Shown: one piece after another, positions 1 through 9,505 of the stretch
Layout: each line of letters starts with the position of its first letter
How positions within the stretch are numbered: the stretch's first letter is position 1
Assembly: GCA_965208275.1 (NCBI GenBank)
Contig: OZ242331.1
Span: 5,177,351 to 5,241,350, forward strand
Origin: Bin5 sp022827195
Lineage (GTDB): Bacteria > Chloroflexota > Anaerolineae > Caldilineales > Caldilineaceae
Length of the DNA: 64,000 nucleotides
Reading direction: 5' to 3'
Program-made: the position numbers and the translations under genes
Notes under the pieces: model-generated
What the model was told of the DNA's origin: nothing
What the model saw: only the letters and a program-made list of their open reading frames with translations
Database searches by the model: none

Positions 1-1246
1 AGGCATCGGCGTTGACCACGAGTTGCCCTGACGGCAAATTGAGCGGGACCGTCTCGACGACCCCGCCCAAATGACCCGCGTCCAGCGAAACGAAGCCATC
101 GAGCCGCCAGGAGGCGCGCGCGATGGCGACCGTCTTGGGAGGCATCGTTCCGCCGTGCATGGTATTGATGGCGGTGTAGTAGTGCCAGACCTCGTCGCCG
201 CAGATAACGGGCCTGTCGGCAGAGCAGAGGATGCAGCCGGCGTCGAAGCTGCCTGGCTCGCCGCGTGGGATGATCGGTGTGCGGTCGAAAAAACGCTCCC
301 ACGTGCGTCCGTCGCGGCTGTGCACGAGCTGCGCCTCGATGGGGCCGTCCCAGGGGCTTTGCTCCGCGCCCACATCCTGGCCGCGGACATCGCGCATAAC
401 GTTGAACACCGGCAGAAACCCGAGGAATTGTCGGCCATACAGGAAGCCCGCCATGCCGTAGAATTCACCCCTCTGTTCCGGATCCTGGATCCAGGCGTCG
501 TCCTGATCGTCGCTGACGATGATCAGTTCGGGATCGGACCAGTCGAGGAAGTTGCGACTCGTGCACACAGCGATCAGCCGGCGGTCGAAACCGCCGATAT
601 CGCCCCAGCGCCGGTGAAAGGCGAAGTATTCGCCATTTTGACGATCGTGGGCCACCGTGATCGTCTCCAACGTCTCCTCGGTGTTCATCAGGATTGGATT
701 CACGTCGTACTCGTTCCAGACCAGGCCGTCGGCGGAGTGTGCAACCCAGTAGCCGAACTGTTCGCGGTTCCAGTCCCAGGCCGCCATCTTGTACCGCTCC
801 GATCGGTCCGCCGTTTCGTCTACGATAACGGTGGGGCTGTGTTTGTCGAATATCAGGATATTGTTCTGCCGCGAGCCGTCAAACTCGTGCAGCCCCAGAT
901 CCGGTTTCTCCCAGTGGATGCCGTCCTCAGAGGTCGCGTAGAGGATCATGTCCCCCTGTCGCTCGCGCAGGCCCGGCGCGCGCTGCTGCTGCCCGCGGCC
1001 CAACCGCGTGAGGTACCACATGCGGAACTGACGGGCGTCCTCGTCGTAATGGACGGTGCCGTAGATGTAGACCCGTTTCCCCTCCCACGGCCGGTCCGGC
1101 AGGAGGACTGGCTGGTCCAACTTCTGCGCGGGATGGAGTGTGCGCACAACGCCTGACTTGGCGCTGACGATGGCGTCGTCAACAAAGAGTTGCGTCTCCG
1201 TACCGATCGAGAGCGCCTCTCCGTCCGCTGCGTCCTGAAGGCCCAT
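1..1246 (-). CDS. Glycosidase-like beta-propeller protein, 3' end outside window
   Basis: About 415 codons are open from an ATG at 1246 to the window edge, so the C-terminus is missing. The protein closely follows the complete neighbour at 7913-9451: an N-terminal TQLFVDD segment, then LHPAQKLDQPVLLPDRPWEG, then repeated S/T-x-D-G-x-x-W motifs (TSEDGIHW, HSADGLVW, HSRDGRTW) and a late GSFDAGCILCSADRPV block. Such evenly spaced motifs are typical of beta-propeller proteins of the GH32/GH43 fold or sialidase-like type. No catalytic residues were assigned, so activity on a glycoside is inference. It is the last gene of the minus-strand run visible here and lies 37 bp after the related gene at 1284-2831. 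Confidence 0.75.
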   Translation of the reverse strand, partial: MGLQDAADGEALSIGTETQLFVDDAIVSAKSGVVRTLHPAQKLDQPVLLPDRPWEGKRVYIYGTVHYDEDARQFRMWYLTRLGRGQQQRAPGLRERQGDMILYATSEDGIHWEKPDLGLHEFDGSRQNNILIFDKHSPTVIVDETADRSERYKMAAWDWNREQFGYWVAHSADGLVWNEYDVNPILMNTEETLETITVAHDRQNGEYFAFHRRWGDIGGFDRRLIAVCTSRNFLDWSDPELIIVSDDQDDAWIQDPEQRGEFYGMAGFLYGRQFLGFLPVFNVMRDVRGQDVGAEQSPWDGPIEAQLVHSRDGRTWERFFDRTPIIPRGEPGSFDAGCILCSADRPVICGDEVWHYYTAINTMHGGTMPPKTVAIARASWRLDGFVSLDAGHLGGVVETVPLNLPSGQLVVNADA

Positions 1247-1283
1247 ACCGTTTTCTCCCGTTCACCCAAGTTTTGCGACGTTT

Positions 1284-2831
1284 CTAGCTGACAAATTGAA
1301 AGGCATAGAGCTTACAACCGTTCATCATGAAGCGCAAGCACACTTCGCGATCCGCCAGCTGGCCCAGCTCCGCGTTTCCTGCCCAGGATGCGATGTGGCG
1401 AACCGAGTTTCCGTTGATCTCATCGGCCTGGTCGACGTTATAGCCTGCCAGCGGCTCGCCGCTCCGGTCCTCGATCTGAACGCGGATCGCGCCGCCGGCG
1501 CTGGTATCGGCGTTGATCGACAGCTTGCGGCCGCGAAAACGCAAGGGCACTGTGACAAGCTCGCCGCCTTCGTAGGGGGCATCGGCCGAAATGAAGCCGT
1601 CCAGGCGTAGACGGGCGCGGAAGTAGGCGCCGCGTTTGAGAGCGACCTTTTCGCTGATGCCGTAGCGGAAGCCGCCGTAGTAGACCCACAACTCATCGCC
1701 GACCTGCACCGGCTGTGTGAAGGCGTAGATCATCTTGGAATCGCCCGCACCCGACGGCCCCAACCGCAGGAAGGGATTTCTCCCGCCCGTGCGCTGCCAA
1801 TTGATCCCGTCGCGGCTGGTGGCGAGCTGCACGTCGACGGCGTCGGGGAAGCCGCCCATCTTTTCCTGGTCGCGACCGCCCTCTGGGAAGGGGTTGGAGG
1901 ACCAGTGCCACCACGCCTCGGGCAGCGCGAGGTAGACGTCGGCGGTTCCTGGGTATCTGAAGACGCAGTTGCCGTGAAAGTCCACGATCTGGCGGCTCTC
2001 CCGGTTGCGCTTGACCGGCAGAGCCAGGTCGGTCTCGTCGGCAGCCAGCACGGCGCCCAAGTCCTGCCAGTTTTCGAAGTCGGGCGAAACAAGCCGCCGC
2101 ACCGACCGGTAGAAGTCCCCGCGGCTGTCCGCGGTCCAGTGCCGGGAGTAGCCCACATACTGCTTGATCCGCTCGTCCCAGAAAGCCACGTTGAGGCAGT
2201 CGGCATAGCCCGGGACCGGATTGTTCGCGCACGCCGTCCAGCGCAAACCGTCTGGCGAGTGGAAGCCGGAGAGTCCGGACTTGCCCTCTTCCGCCACCCT
2301 GATCTCGCTCCAGAGTTTATAGCGGCGCTCCGGCGGCGCGGTTGGGTCCTTAAACACGGTGCCACCGTTCCAGCCGGCCTGTTGCACGGGGTCATGCACA
2401 GCCGGCGCCAGAATGTTGTTGTCCCCGCTGCCGCGGTAATCCACCAAGCCCAGATCAGGTCGCTCCCAGTGGACGCCGTCTCTCGACTCCGCGTAGCAGA
2501 GGCGACCGCGCGTATGCCCCCAGAAGAGGGCCGCGTCCGCGGCCGCACCGGTTGCCGGGAGCTCCACGCCCGCGGGCGGGTCCCACTCGTAGGCCAGGTA
2601 CCAGAGGCGAAAGGTGTCGCCTTCCCGCATCACCGTCGCGTAAGGATGGAGGCGGTATTCCCAAGCCGTCTCCGGCAGCAGGACCGGCTCGTGGTCCTGG
2701 TACGGTGCGTTCATGGTGAGACGGACGTTCCGCATCGATGAGATCGGCGCTTCGTCGATGAAGAGTTCTTTGTGGCCACCGATGTCGCGTAGCTGGTGTG
2801 TGTGGGTCATGTTGTTTTCGCTTGCAGCCAT
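1284..2831 (-). CDS. Glycosidase-like beta-propeller protein
   Basis: This 515-aa protein shares the architecture of the genes at 1-1246 and 7913-9451 but is more diverged. It has KELFIDEAPISS near the N-terminus, ESRDGVHWERPDLGLVDY and GSGDNNIL in the first third, then HSPDGLRW and TSRDGINW motifs, and a C-terminal beta-sandwich-like part (LRLDGFISADAPYEGGEL). The repeated S-x-D-G-x-x-W motifs suggest a propeller of the GH32/43 type; substrate and catalysis are unknown. No signal peptide is visible. The ATG at 2831 was preferred over an upstream TTG (2861), but MTHTH at 2810 is also possible because no Shine-Dalgarno site decides it. It follows mcrC by 33 bp and may simply be read through from it. 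Confidence 0.75.
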   Translation of the reverse strand: MAASENNMTHTHQLRDIGGHKELFIDEAPISSMRNVRLTMNAPYQDHEPVLLPETAWEYRLHPYATVMREGDTFRLWYLAYEWDPPAGVELPATGAAADAALFWGHTRGRLCYAESRDGVHWERPDLGLVDYRGSGDNNILAPAVHDPVQQAGWNGGTVFKDPTAPPERRYKLWSEIRVAEEGKSGLSGFHSPDGLRWTACANNPVPGYADCLNVAFWDERIKQYVGYSRHWTADSRGDFYRSVRRLVSPDFENWQDLGAVLAADETDLALPVKRNRESRQIVDFHGNCVFRYPGTADVYLALPEAWWHWSSNPFPEGGRDQEKMGGFPDAVDVQLATSRDGINWQRTGGRNPFLRLGPSGAGDSKMIYAFTQPVQVGDELWVYYGGFRYGISEKVALKRGAYFRARLRLDGFISADAPYEGGELVTVPLRFRGRKLSINADTSAGGAIRVQIEDRSGEPLAGYNVDQADEINGNSVRHIASWAGNAELGQLADREVCLRFMMNGCKLYAFQFVS

Positions 2832-2864
2832 CCTGCGCCGGTGTCCGTCCGCCTTGAACAACGA

Positions 2865-4097
2865 TCAAGCAGCTTTTTCGAGGCGAAGCCAGCAGGCCTC
2901 GTCCCTCAATTCGCTGATCCTGCAACCGATCTCGGCGACGCGCTTGAGAATCGTTTCCAATGGCTTCGACAGGTCGACTTCGACCACTTCCAGCCGCTTG
3001 TCGGTGTGCCGCACCTTGTAGGAGGCTAAAGCTGCCTCTCCTTTCGCGTAGACCAGCAGGCCACCGGGCAGGTCCAGGGCCGTGGCGTAGGCAAGCATCT
3101 GGTACAGATCGGCGTTAGGCACGCGTTCGCCAGTGATATTCTTGTATTTTGCATCGCCTACGAATTTGCAGACGCCATCCTCCCACCATGAGAGATCAGG
3201 TTGGATCGGGGCCTTGCCCTTTTCGTCCAGCGTTATCCTGCCTATGCCCTTGTCGGCCCTCAGCGTCCGTTCGGAGACGTTCAACTTCTCGCGCAGCGCC
3301 TGCGTGAGAAACTCCTGAAAGAGCTTGTTCATGTCGATCAGGAAGCCTGTCGCGCGCACGTCTCCGCGAAAGGACTCGAACTCGCTGTGCAGCAGGATGA
3401 GCCGCGCCAGCCCCACAACCTGACGATAGTGCTCGTTCAGCCGGTCGAAACGCACCTTTGGCACTTGGCCCCGCTGGAACTCCAGCAACGACACATTTTC
3501 CAAGATCGACGCGATCCTGCCCAGCCCGCGCCGCGCATCCGCCGAGCGCAGCGTCATACGGCCGAGCCGTTTGGTCGCCGCCTTCACCAGCCGGTTGGCT
3601 AGGATATCCTCGGTGAACTCGTCAAAACGTAGTTCGATCGGCAGGGGAATCCCGTACCTTCGACGTATCTGCTCGTCGAAACGGATCCGCCCGCGCACGG
3701 TGTGCAGTGCGTCTTCTTTGGAAAGATATCCTCGCAATAGTCCTCTCCCGAACGCTCGGCGGGCAGCTGCAATGAAAGCCAGAGCCAATACATCAGGCAG
3801 TGTTTGTGCCTTCCCAAAGTCGAACAATTGCTGTTCCTGTGGCTTGTACACGTCCATTGCTAAACAGGCTAGCGATAGCAGTTGGGGGATGCCAATCTTT
3901 GGCTCGATGAGTACCGACATTTCACCAAATTCGATCGCACCAACTGTCGAGCCGGGTCTCAGGATGTATCTATTCCCCGCACCCCTGGTCGGTTCGATTG
4001 AAACAGACGGCAGTAGGTCCTGGAAGAGGTCTCGTTCGTTGACCGCTAGTGATTGTGGTTTGCTAGATTGATGTTCATTCAGATTGATCTGTCGCAT
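2865..4097 (-). CDS. mcrC: McrC-type subunit of McrBC restriction system
   Basis: This 410-aa protein is the nuclease partner of McrB in type IV, modification-dependent restriction, which cuts foreign DNA carrying modified cytosines. The N-terminal half carries the McrC family pattern (GAIEFGEMSVLIEPKIG, then DVLALAFIAAARRAFGRGLL and LHTVRGRIRF). The C-terminal half holds a PD-(D/E)xK nuclease core: IQPDLSWW near residue 300 and GDAKYK near residue 313 supply the acidic and lysine residues. Its ATG lies inside the end of mcrB, a 23-bp overlap, so the two are translationally coupled. Base composition is visibly lower in GC than the flanking genes, which suggests acquisition by transfer. Length is normal for McrC. 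Confidence 0.93.
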   Translation of the reverse strand: MRQINLNEHQSSKPQSLAVNERDLFQDLLPSVSIEPTRGAGNRYILRPGSTVGAIEFGEMSVLIEPKIGIPQLLSLACLAMDVYKPQEQQLFDFGKAQTLPDVLALAFIAAARRAFGRGLLRGYLSKEDALHTVRGRIRFDEQIRRRYGIPLPIELRFDEFTEDILANRLVKAATKRLGRMTLRSADARRGLGRIASILENVSLLEFQRGQVPKVRFDRLNEHYRQVVGLARLILLHSEFESFRGDVRATGFLIDMNKLFQEFLTQALREKLNVSERTLRADKGIGRITLDEKGKAPIQPDLSWWEDGVCKFVGDAKYKNITGERVPNADLYQMLAYATALDLPGGLLVYAKGEAALASYKVRHTDKRLEVVEVDLSKPLETILKRVAEIGCRISELRDEACWLRLEKAA

Positions 4098-6411
4098 TGC
4101 TTACGATGTCTGAGTCGCCTTCCACACTATTGTTCGCCCCCGTCGCCGGGTCCTGACCATTCTGTTCTTTGTCGTCGCAAGAAATGTCGAGATTGAGTTC
4201 CTTGCAAATCTCGTTGAGATCGAATTCCCTAATATGGTCATCGTCCCCGAAGAGACGCTCCTCGATATATGGGAGAACGCTGTGTCTCCAGATGCGGCAA
4301 ACACTCTCTTTGTCAAGATTTTCTTGGATGAAATAGCTTGGTCCTATGGCGGCGTGCCGGTCGTTTATTAGTTTTTCGTTCGCGTGCTCAACGACCCTTG
4401 CCACCCATGCCATGTCAGGAGCATTTTCCTCCAACCACTTGCGAAGCACTCTTTTGACCGAATCATCGTCTGGATGGAACTCTACGAAGTAAAAACGCCG
4501 GCGAAGTGCTAGGTCCACCAGTGCGATGGAGCGGTCTGCAGTGTTCATCGTGCCGATAATGTAGAGGTTTTTGGGGAGTGAGAATTCTTCTTCACCCTCC
4601 TGCTGGTATTGCATTCGGATACTTTTACCGCGGTATTCGAGCAGAAAGTACAACTCGCCGAACACTTTGGCGAGGTTTCCGCGGTTAATCTCGTCTATGA
4701 TGAGGAAGTGCTTCACTTCTGGCTTCAGTCTTGAGTCGGCCCGTGCTTTCTTAGCCGCCCGGAGCAGCGGCCCGTCCTGCAGGGTGAAGCCAGCCTGTCC
4801 ATTTATGAGCGCAGGACGAAAGCCACGCACGAAGTCCTCATAAGCATAAGAGGGATGGAACTGCACAAGCGTAACCCGATCTTCCGAAACCGCGAGGCAC
4901 TTCGCAAGCGCCTGAGCAACGAAGGTTTTTCCCGTGCCCGGCGGACCTTGGAAGATGACCTGACGCTTGTCCTCCAGTAATGCGCAGACCTCTTCGAGAA
5001 AGTTGGGAGGTAGAAGCAATTCGTCTGCAAGCGCGTGTACAGACTTGGGTTCTACCGGTTGCGTGCTGATTCTAGGTAAACTGTCGACAAGGTTCCACAT
5101 CACTGCAAATGCGTTGAGGCGGTGTCGCAGCTCAACCCCCTGCGACACCGCCATCCCAATGAATCTGTCAAGGAAGCCAAGGGCATGGACATACAGCGCG
5201 GCTTCATCTGAGTTTTGGTCAGGTGCGTCGTATCCAGTCTGTTTGTATGCATCACCATACTTTTCTTTTGAGAAAGGTGGGAACTGCTTAGCGTCAAACG
5301 CCGCAAGCAAGGTGGCTGCTACCGTCAAACGTGATCCTTTGCCGCTTATGATTTCTTCTGGGAATCGCTCGCAGAACGCACGGATTCGCTGTTCCACGGA
5401 CAAACTACCTTCCGCCCAACTCGCTCTTAGTGCCTGAAACGCGTTTTCTGGAGACTTGTCAATCCAAGCATGCACCTTTTCGCGATTTATGTAATAAACG
5501 CCTTCACTAGTGAATATGCTCTTTACCAAGTCTTCCCAATTGTTGGTATCAGCAAGTACCGCTGTCCGCGCCTGTTTAGCCAAGTTTTCAATTTCCAGCT
5601 TGGGAGCAATCTGCTGTTTGTTCCAGCCATCAGAAGTTGTAAGCTCGTTGGCGCGCAGGGAAAACACATTCCAACCGGCGTGGCAGTTTTCGATCACTTC
5701 ACAGTTCAGACTCTTAGGGAACGAAAAGCCTAGCTGGGGCAGATAATCCGGTTGACCTCGCCAATACCAAACAACTGACTGCATCTCAAGCCGGTCGTGC
5801 AAATGTGCCCCATGCGCTCGCGCTTCCACGAGAAACTGATCGAGGAATCTTAGAGCATGTTCATACAGATCCGCTTCGTCCGCGCTTCCGTCCGGCTGTT
5901 GGTATCCAGTCTGCTTATATGCTCTCTTTAGTGTTCGAGTCGCGAATGGAGGATACCTTTTGGCGTCAAGGCCCATAAGCAAGCCGGCTATTATCCTTAT
6001 CCGAGTACCCTCTCTGCCGCGTATTTCTGGATGCTTCGGGAGTTTTGAATTGAAGACGCGGATTCTCTCGGCAACGGGCAAGCCGCCTCGTTTCCACAGT
6101 GCTTTCAACGCCTCACGGGCGTCATTCGGAGATTTTCCGAACCAAGTCTTGAGATCCTGAATCGATCGCCAAGTTATGGGGTGACCTTGGCGGGGCCTGA
6201 ATCCACCATTCTCTAACTTGTCTACCCAGTCTGCAGAATCGTTAAGCACCGACTTTCGCGCTTCGGCGATCTCGCAACCGAGTTCCAGCTTGTATTCGAT
6301 CTCTACACTTTCCAATTCTCCAGAGTCAACAATTTTGTTGACGCGTCTAACAAATTTTGCCCACGACTGTTGTCGGTTATCCTTGCCAGCTTCTAACTCT
6401 GCGTTTACCAT
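4075..6411 (-). CDS. mcrB: McrB-type AAA+ GTPase with duplicated N-terminal domain
   Basis: This 778-aa protein is the GTP-driven motor and sensor subunit of a McrBC system. The C-terminal AAA+ module shows Walker A GPPGTGKT near residue 490, Walker B FLIIDEINRGNLAKVFGE, and the McrB signature GTMNTADRS near residue 625 followed by LRRRF. The N-terminal half is unusual: two copies of a ~180-residue domain, each ending in AYKQTGY-x(n)-SDEA/SADEADLY-x2-HAL-x-FLD, lie about 220 residues apart (around residues 169 and 391). Classical E. coli McrB has one small DNA-binding domain there. The acidic, low-complexity tail is probably disordered. The ATG at 6411 has GGAG five bases upstream. GC content is lower than in the neighbours. 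Confidence 0.93.
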   Translation of the reverse strand: MVNAELEAGKDNRQQSWAKFVRRVNKIVDSGELESVEIEYKLELGCEIAEARKSVLNDSADWVDKLENGGFRPRQGHPITWRSIQDLKTWFGKSPNDAREALKALWKRGGLPVAERIRVFNSKLPKHPEIRGREGTRIRIIAGLLMGLDAKRYPPFATRTLKRAYKQTGYQQPDGSADEADLYEHALRFLDQFLVEARAHGAHLHDRLEMQSVVWYWRGQPDYLPQLGFSFPKSLNCEVIENCHAGWNVFSLRANELTTSDGWNKQQIAPKLEIENLAKQARTAVLADTNNWEDLVKSIFTSEGVYYINREKVHAWIDKSPENAFQALRASWAEGSLSVEQRIRAFCERFPEEIISGKGSRLTVAATLLAAFDAKQFPPFSKEKYGDAYKQTGYDAPDQNSDEAALYVHALGFLDRFIGMAVSQGVELRHRLNAFAVMWNLVDSLPRISTQPVEPKSVHALADELLLPPNFLEEVCALLEDKRQVIFQGPPGTGKTFVAQALAKCLAVSEDRVTLVQFHPSYAYEDFVRGFRPALINGQAGFTLQDGPLLRAAKKARADSRLKPEVKHFLIIDEINRGNLAKVFGELYFLLEYRGKSIRMQYQQEGEEEFSLPKNLYIIGTMNTADRSIALVDLALRRRFYFVEFHPDDDSVKRVLRKWLEENAPDMAWVARVVEHANEKLINDRHAAIGPSYFIQENLDKESVCRIWRHSVLPYIEERLFGDDDHIREFDLNEICKELNLDISCDDKEQNGQDPATGANNSVEGDSDIVSNATDQSE

Positions 6412-6473
6412 TGTTCTCCGACCCTATATGCTGACTGCTCCGACTCCTTCTCAGTTCATACAAACGCGCCCCC

Positions 6474-7916
6474 TCACCACAACGACCCCATCGGCTCACA
6501 CGCATTGTACACATCACACGCCACCCGGATCGCAAACAGCTCCGCCTCAAGCATCGAAATCTCCACCCGCACCGGCCGATCCACCAGCTCCGAGATATCC
6601 TCCCGCTCGCGCCAGCGCGGGCGGGCGTGGAGATGGTCGCCGCTGATCGTATCCGCCTCCTCCCATGTGTAGCCGGGGATTGGCTGCGCGGTCATGCCGT
6701 CGACCATCTGCACGCGGACCCCGGTGTGCGCCATCGTGCGCACGTTCAGCCGTATGTCGCCGTCGTGCGGGATGATCACCTTGGTGCGCAGCACCCCCTC
6801 GCGTCCCCAGGTCTTCAGCGAGCAGAAGCCGTCGAGGCGCATCTCGTAGAGCATCGGGCTGCGGTAGCCGGCGCCGTATGTCCATTCGGTCCTTTTGTCG
6901 ACGCGCGCCGCGTGGCCGCCGTAGTCGCTGATCACAAAGAAGAGCAGCTTGTCATCAGGCGTGCGCAGCATCTCCTTGCCGTAGGCGGAGCCGCCGCCCG
7001 GCAGGCCGTAGTCGTGCAGGCCGATGAACGGTTCGCGCTCAGTGCGGTACCAGTAGAGCCCGTTGTAGCTGTAGGTCAGCTGGGTATCCATGCGCCCCAA
7101 GTATTTGATCTGCGGCCAGTTGCTGCTGAGGCTGACCTCCTCGAAGCGGTCGGTCGTGAAGATGTTGAGGAGGCCGATGTAGAAGTCCTCATACGGTCGC
7201 GGCGGCATATCGTAGAGCTCGGTCCCTACCCGGTCCAGCGAATCCGGCTGCATGATCGTGACCGGCCGCGTAAACTCCGTAAAGTCGGTTGTGGTTGACA
7301 TCGCGACACGGCGGTCACCGTAAACAGGACGCACGAAAAGCTGGTACAGGTCCGCCTCGTGGTTCCACAGAATATCGCCGGCGATGTCGGAACCGGGGTC
7401 CAGCCATGGCCCTGACCGGTCAACTGTGAAATTGACGCCGTCCTCCGAAAAGCCGCCCCAGGTCAGGTGATTCTCCACGTCGAGCACGGCCGAGGCGTAG
7501 CCCCGTTCGGCCAGCGGCGTTCCCGCCAGCGAATGTACCGCGTGCGCCCAGACCGGCGCGCCGTCCTGGTCGACGATAACGTCGCCGAACCGCTGCCAGG
7601 CCAGTTCAGGCGCGGGATCGTAGACGGGGTCGGGCCAGTTGTACGGGTCGTCGGACAGCAGGCGGAACTGGAACTCGCCCGCGCTGACACCCGGCGTGCG
7701 GTCGCGGCTCTCCCTGCCGGGAAACGCGACCAGGTAGAGCGCGTACTTCCCCAGCCGCTCGTCGTAGAAAGCGGTCGGGTAGCCGCCGTAGCCGTCCCAG
7801 CCGGTCGGATAGAAGTCGGAGAAGATCTCCTTCACAAACCTCGGCTTGCCCCAAACGCGCTCCAGGCAGTCGCGGCGTTCGAGCATCCAGTCATCGAAAA
7901 ACCATATTCCATTCAT
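6474..7916 (-). CDS. Glycosidase-like protein, coupled to upstream paralogue
   Basis: This 480-aa protein starts MNGIWFFDDWMLERRDCLER. Its ATG at 7916 overlaps the stop of the preceding gene as ATGA, so it is translationally coupled; a longer reading frame upstream of it lies wholly within that gene and is not real. The N-terminal part describes a product region rich in Trp, Tyr and Asp (YPTGWDGYGGYPTAFYDERL). SEDGVNFTVDR and SYNGLYWYRTEREPFIGLHD resemble the S-x-D-G-x-x-W repeats of the neighbouring propeller proteins. The C-terminal part (YEMRLDGFCSLKTWGREGVL) aligns with the C-terminal beta-sandwich of those neighbours. A carbohydrate-related function is inferred from family resemblance and context only. 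Confidence 0.75.
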   Translation of the reverse strand: MNGIWFFDDWMLERRDCLERVWGKPRFVKEIFSDFYPTGWDGYGGYPTAFYDERLGKYALYLVAFPGRESRDRTPGVSAGEFQFRLLSDDPYNWPDPVYDPAPELAWQRFGDVIVDQDGAPVWAHAVHSLAGTPLAERGYASAVLDVENHLTWGGFSEDGVNFTVDRSGPWLDPGSDIAGDILWNHEADLYQLFVRPVYGDRRVAMSTTTDFTEFTRPVTIMQPDSLDRVGTELYDMPPRPYEDFYIGLLNIFTTDRFEEVSLSSNWPQIKYLGRMDTQLTYSYNGLYWYRTEREPFIGLHDYGLPGGGSAYGKEMLRTPDDKLLFFVISDYGGHAARVDKRTEWTYGAGYRSPMLYEMRLDGFCSLKTWGREGVLRTKVIIPHDGDIRLNVRTMAHTGVRVQMVDGMTAQPIPGYTWEEADTISGDHLHARPRWREREDISELVDRPVRVEISMLEAELFAIRVACDVYNACEPMGSLW

Positions 7917-9451
7917 GCTGCATCCGTCCCGTCGATGCGGAAGCTGTAGAGACTGGCATCTCGCAGATGAAAGCGCAGGTGCACCGGCTGGCCGGCAGGC
8001 AGGCGCGAGTTCCCCTTCCAGACCACCGTCTGGCGCACGCTGTCGGTTTGAACTGTCTGACACTCGTCGCGCGTGTACCCCGCCAGCGGCGCTCCCTCGG
8101 CGGTCAACACCTCGATCTCCAGGCGACCGCCGCCGGCGTCCGCGTTTACGACGAGCCGTCCTCCCGCCGCTTGTAGCAAGACCGTCTCAACCACACCGCC
8201 GAAATGACCGGCGTCCAGCGAAACGAAGCCGTCCAGCCGCCACGTTGCTCTTCCGATCGTGATCGTTTTGGGCGGCATCGGCCCGCCGTGCATCGTGTTG
8301 ACGGCGGTGTAGTAGTGCCAGACCTCGTCGCCGTGGACGACGGGGCGGTCGGCCGAACAGAGGATGCAACCGGCATCAAAGCTTCCCGGCTCGCCGCGCG
8401 CGATGATGGGCGAACGGTCTTCGAACCGCTGCCAGGTGAGCCCGTCGCGGCTGTGGGCGAGCTGGACCGCAATCGGGCCGTCCCACGGCGCCTGGTCGAT
8501 CTCCTTCCCGGACTCCGATATCGCTGCCGGCGCGTGCAGACCTGTGCTGCCGTCCGCGGCGACGGACGCGGGCATGCCGGGTTCGCCGCGTGCATCTTTG
8601 ATGACATCGAACACGGGCAAAAACGCCAGGAACTGTCCGCCGTATGCAAATCCGGCCATACCGTAGAACTCGGTACGCTGCCCTTCGTCCTGCACCCAAG
8701 CGTCGTCCTGCTCATCCGGCGTCAGGCAGACGCCGTGGCTGTCCCAAACGGTGAAGTCCCGGCTGGTGGCGACGGCGATCAGGCGCCGGACGTGCCCGCG
8801 CACCGCCCCCCAACGGCGGTGGAAGGCGAAATACTCGGCTGTGTGCGGGTGGCGGGCGACCGAAACTGACTCGAGGATCTCGTCGTCGCCGACCAGGACC
8901 GGGTTGCCGTCGTACTCGCGCCAGCTCAATCCGTCGGCCGAATGCGCGATCCAATAGCCGTCCCTGCCCTCCGCCCAGTTCCAGCAGGCCAGCTTGAAGC
9001 GCTGGTCGGGCGGGGCGTCGGCGTCGACGGTGACGGTAGGGCTGTGCTTGTCGAAGAGGAGGATGTTGTTGGCACGGCTGCCGTCGAACTCGTGCCGGCC
9101 GAGGCTGGGCTTGATCCAGTTTATGCCGTCCTCGGATGTAGCGTAGAGAATGATATCGCCCGTGCGCGAGCGCAGATCGGGTGCGCGCCCCTGCTGCCCG
9201 CGGCCAAGGCGGGTGTTGTACCACATCCGAAACAGCCGCGCGCCGGCGTCGTAGTGGACGCTGCCGTAGATGTAGATTCGCCGCCCTTCCCACGGGCGGT
9301 CCGGCACCAGGACCGGCTGCTCCATTTTGCGGGCGGGGTGGAGCGTACGAACAACACCACGCTTGGCGCTGACGAGTTCGTCGTCGACAAAGAGTTGCGT
9401 CTCCGCACCGATCGCGAGCGCGTTACCGGATGTATGCACAGTGATTATCAC
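7913..9451 (-). CDS. Glycosidase-like beta-propeller protein
   Basis: This 512-aa protein is a complete paralogue of the partial gene at 1-1246. It carries ETQLFVDDELVSAKRGVVRT, then WEGRRIYIYGSVHYD, then three S/T-x-D-G-x-x-W motifs (TSEDGINW, HSADGLSW, HSRDGLTW) as expected for a five-bladed propeller, then GSFDAGCILCSADRPV and a C-terminal beta-sandwich (WRLDGFVSLDAGHFGG). No signal peptide is evident, so cytoplasmic action on imported saccharides is likely. The GTG at 9451 gives the longest frame; a second GTG at 9439 is better spaced from TAGGAG and may be the true start. It sits 54 bp after an oligopeptide-type ABC ATPase, suggesting it processes the imported substrate. Confidence 0.77.
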   Translation of the reverse strand: MIITVHTSGNALAIGAETQLFVDDELVSAKRGVVRTLHPARKMEQPVLVPDRPWEGRRIYIYGSVHYDAGARLFRMWYNTRLGRGQQGRAPDLRSRTGDIILYATSEDGINWIKPSLGRHEFDGSRANNILLFDKHSPTVTVDADAPPDQRFKLACWNWAEGRDGYWIAHSADGLSWREYDGNPVLVGDDEILESVSVARHPHTAEYFAFHRRWGAVRGHVRRLIAVATSRDFTVWDSHGVCLTPDEQDDAWVQDEGQRTEFYGMAGFAYGGQFLAFLPVFDVIKDARGEPGMPASVAADGSTGLHAPAAISESGKEIDQAPWDGPIAVQLAHSRDGLTWQRFEDRSPIIARGEPGSFDAGCILCSADRPVVHGDEVWHYYTAVNTMHGGPMPPKTITIGRATWRLDGFVSLDAGHFGGVVETVLLQAAGGRLVVNADAGGGRLEIEVLTAEGAPLAGYTRDECQTVQTDSVRQTVVWKGNSRLPAGQPVHLRFHLRDASLYSFRIDGTDAA

Positions 9452-9505
9452 TCCTACAGGTTGCGGGTTTGCCCGCCGGTGGTGGAGAAAGAGCTGGCCA
9501 CAGGT

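Noticed and set aside
71..1156. Plus-strand reading frame opposite the first gene
   Set aside because: It is the antisense of a well-conserved minus-strand frame; high GC produces many such open antisense frames throughout the window.
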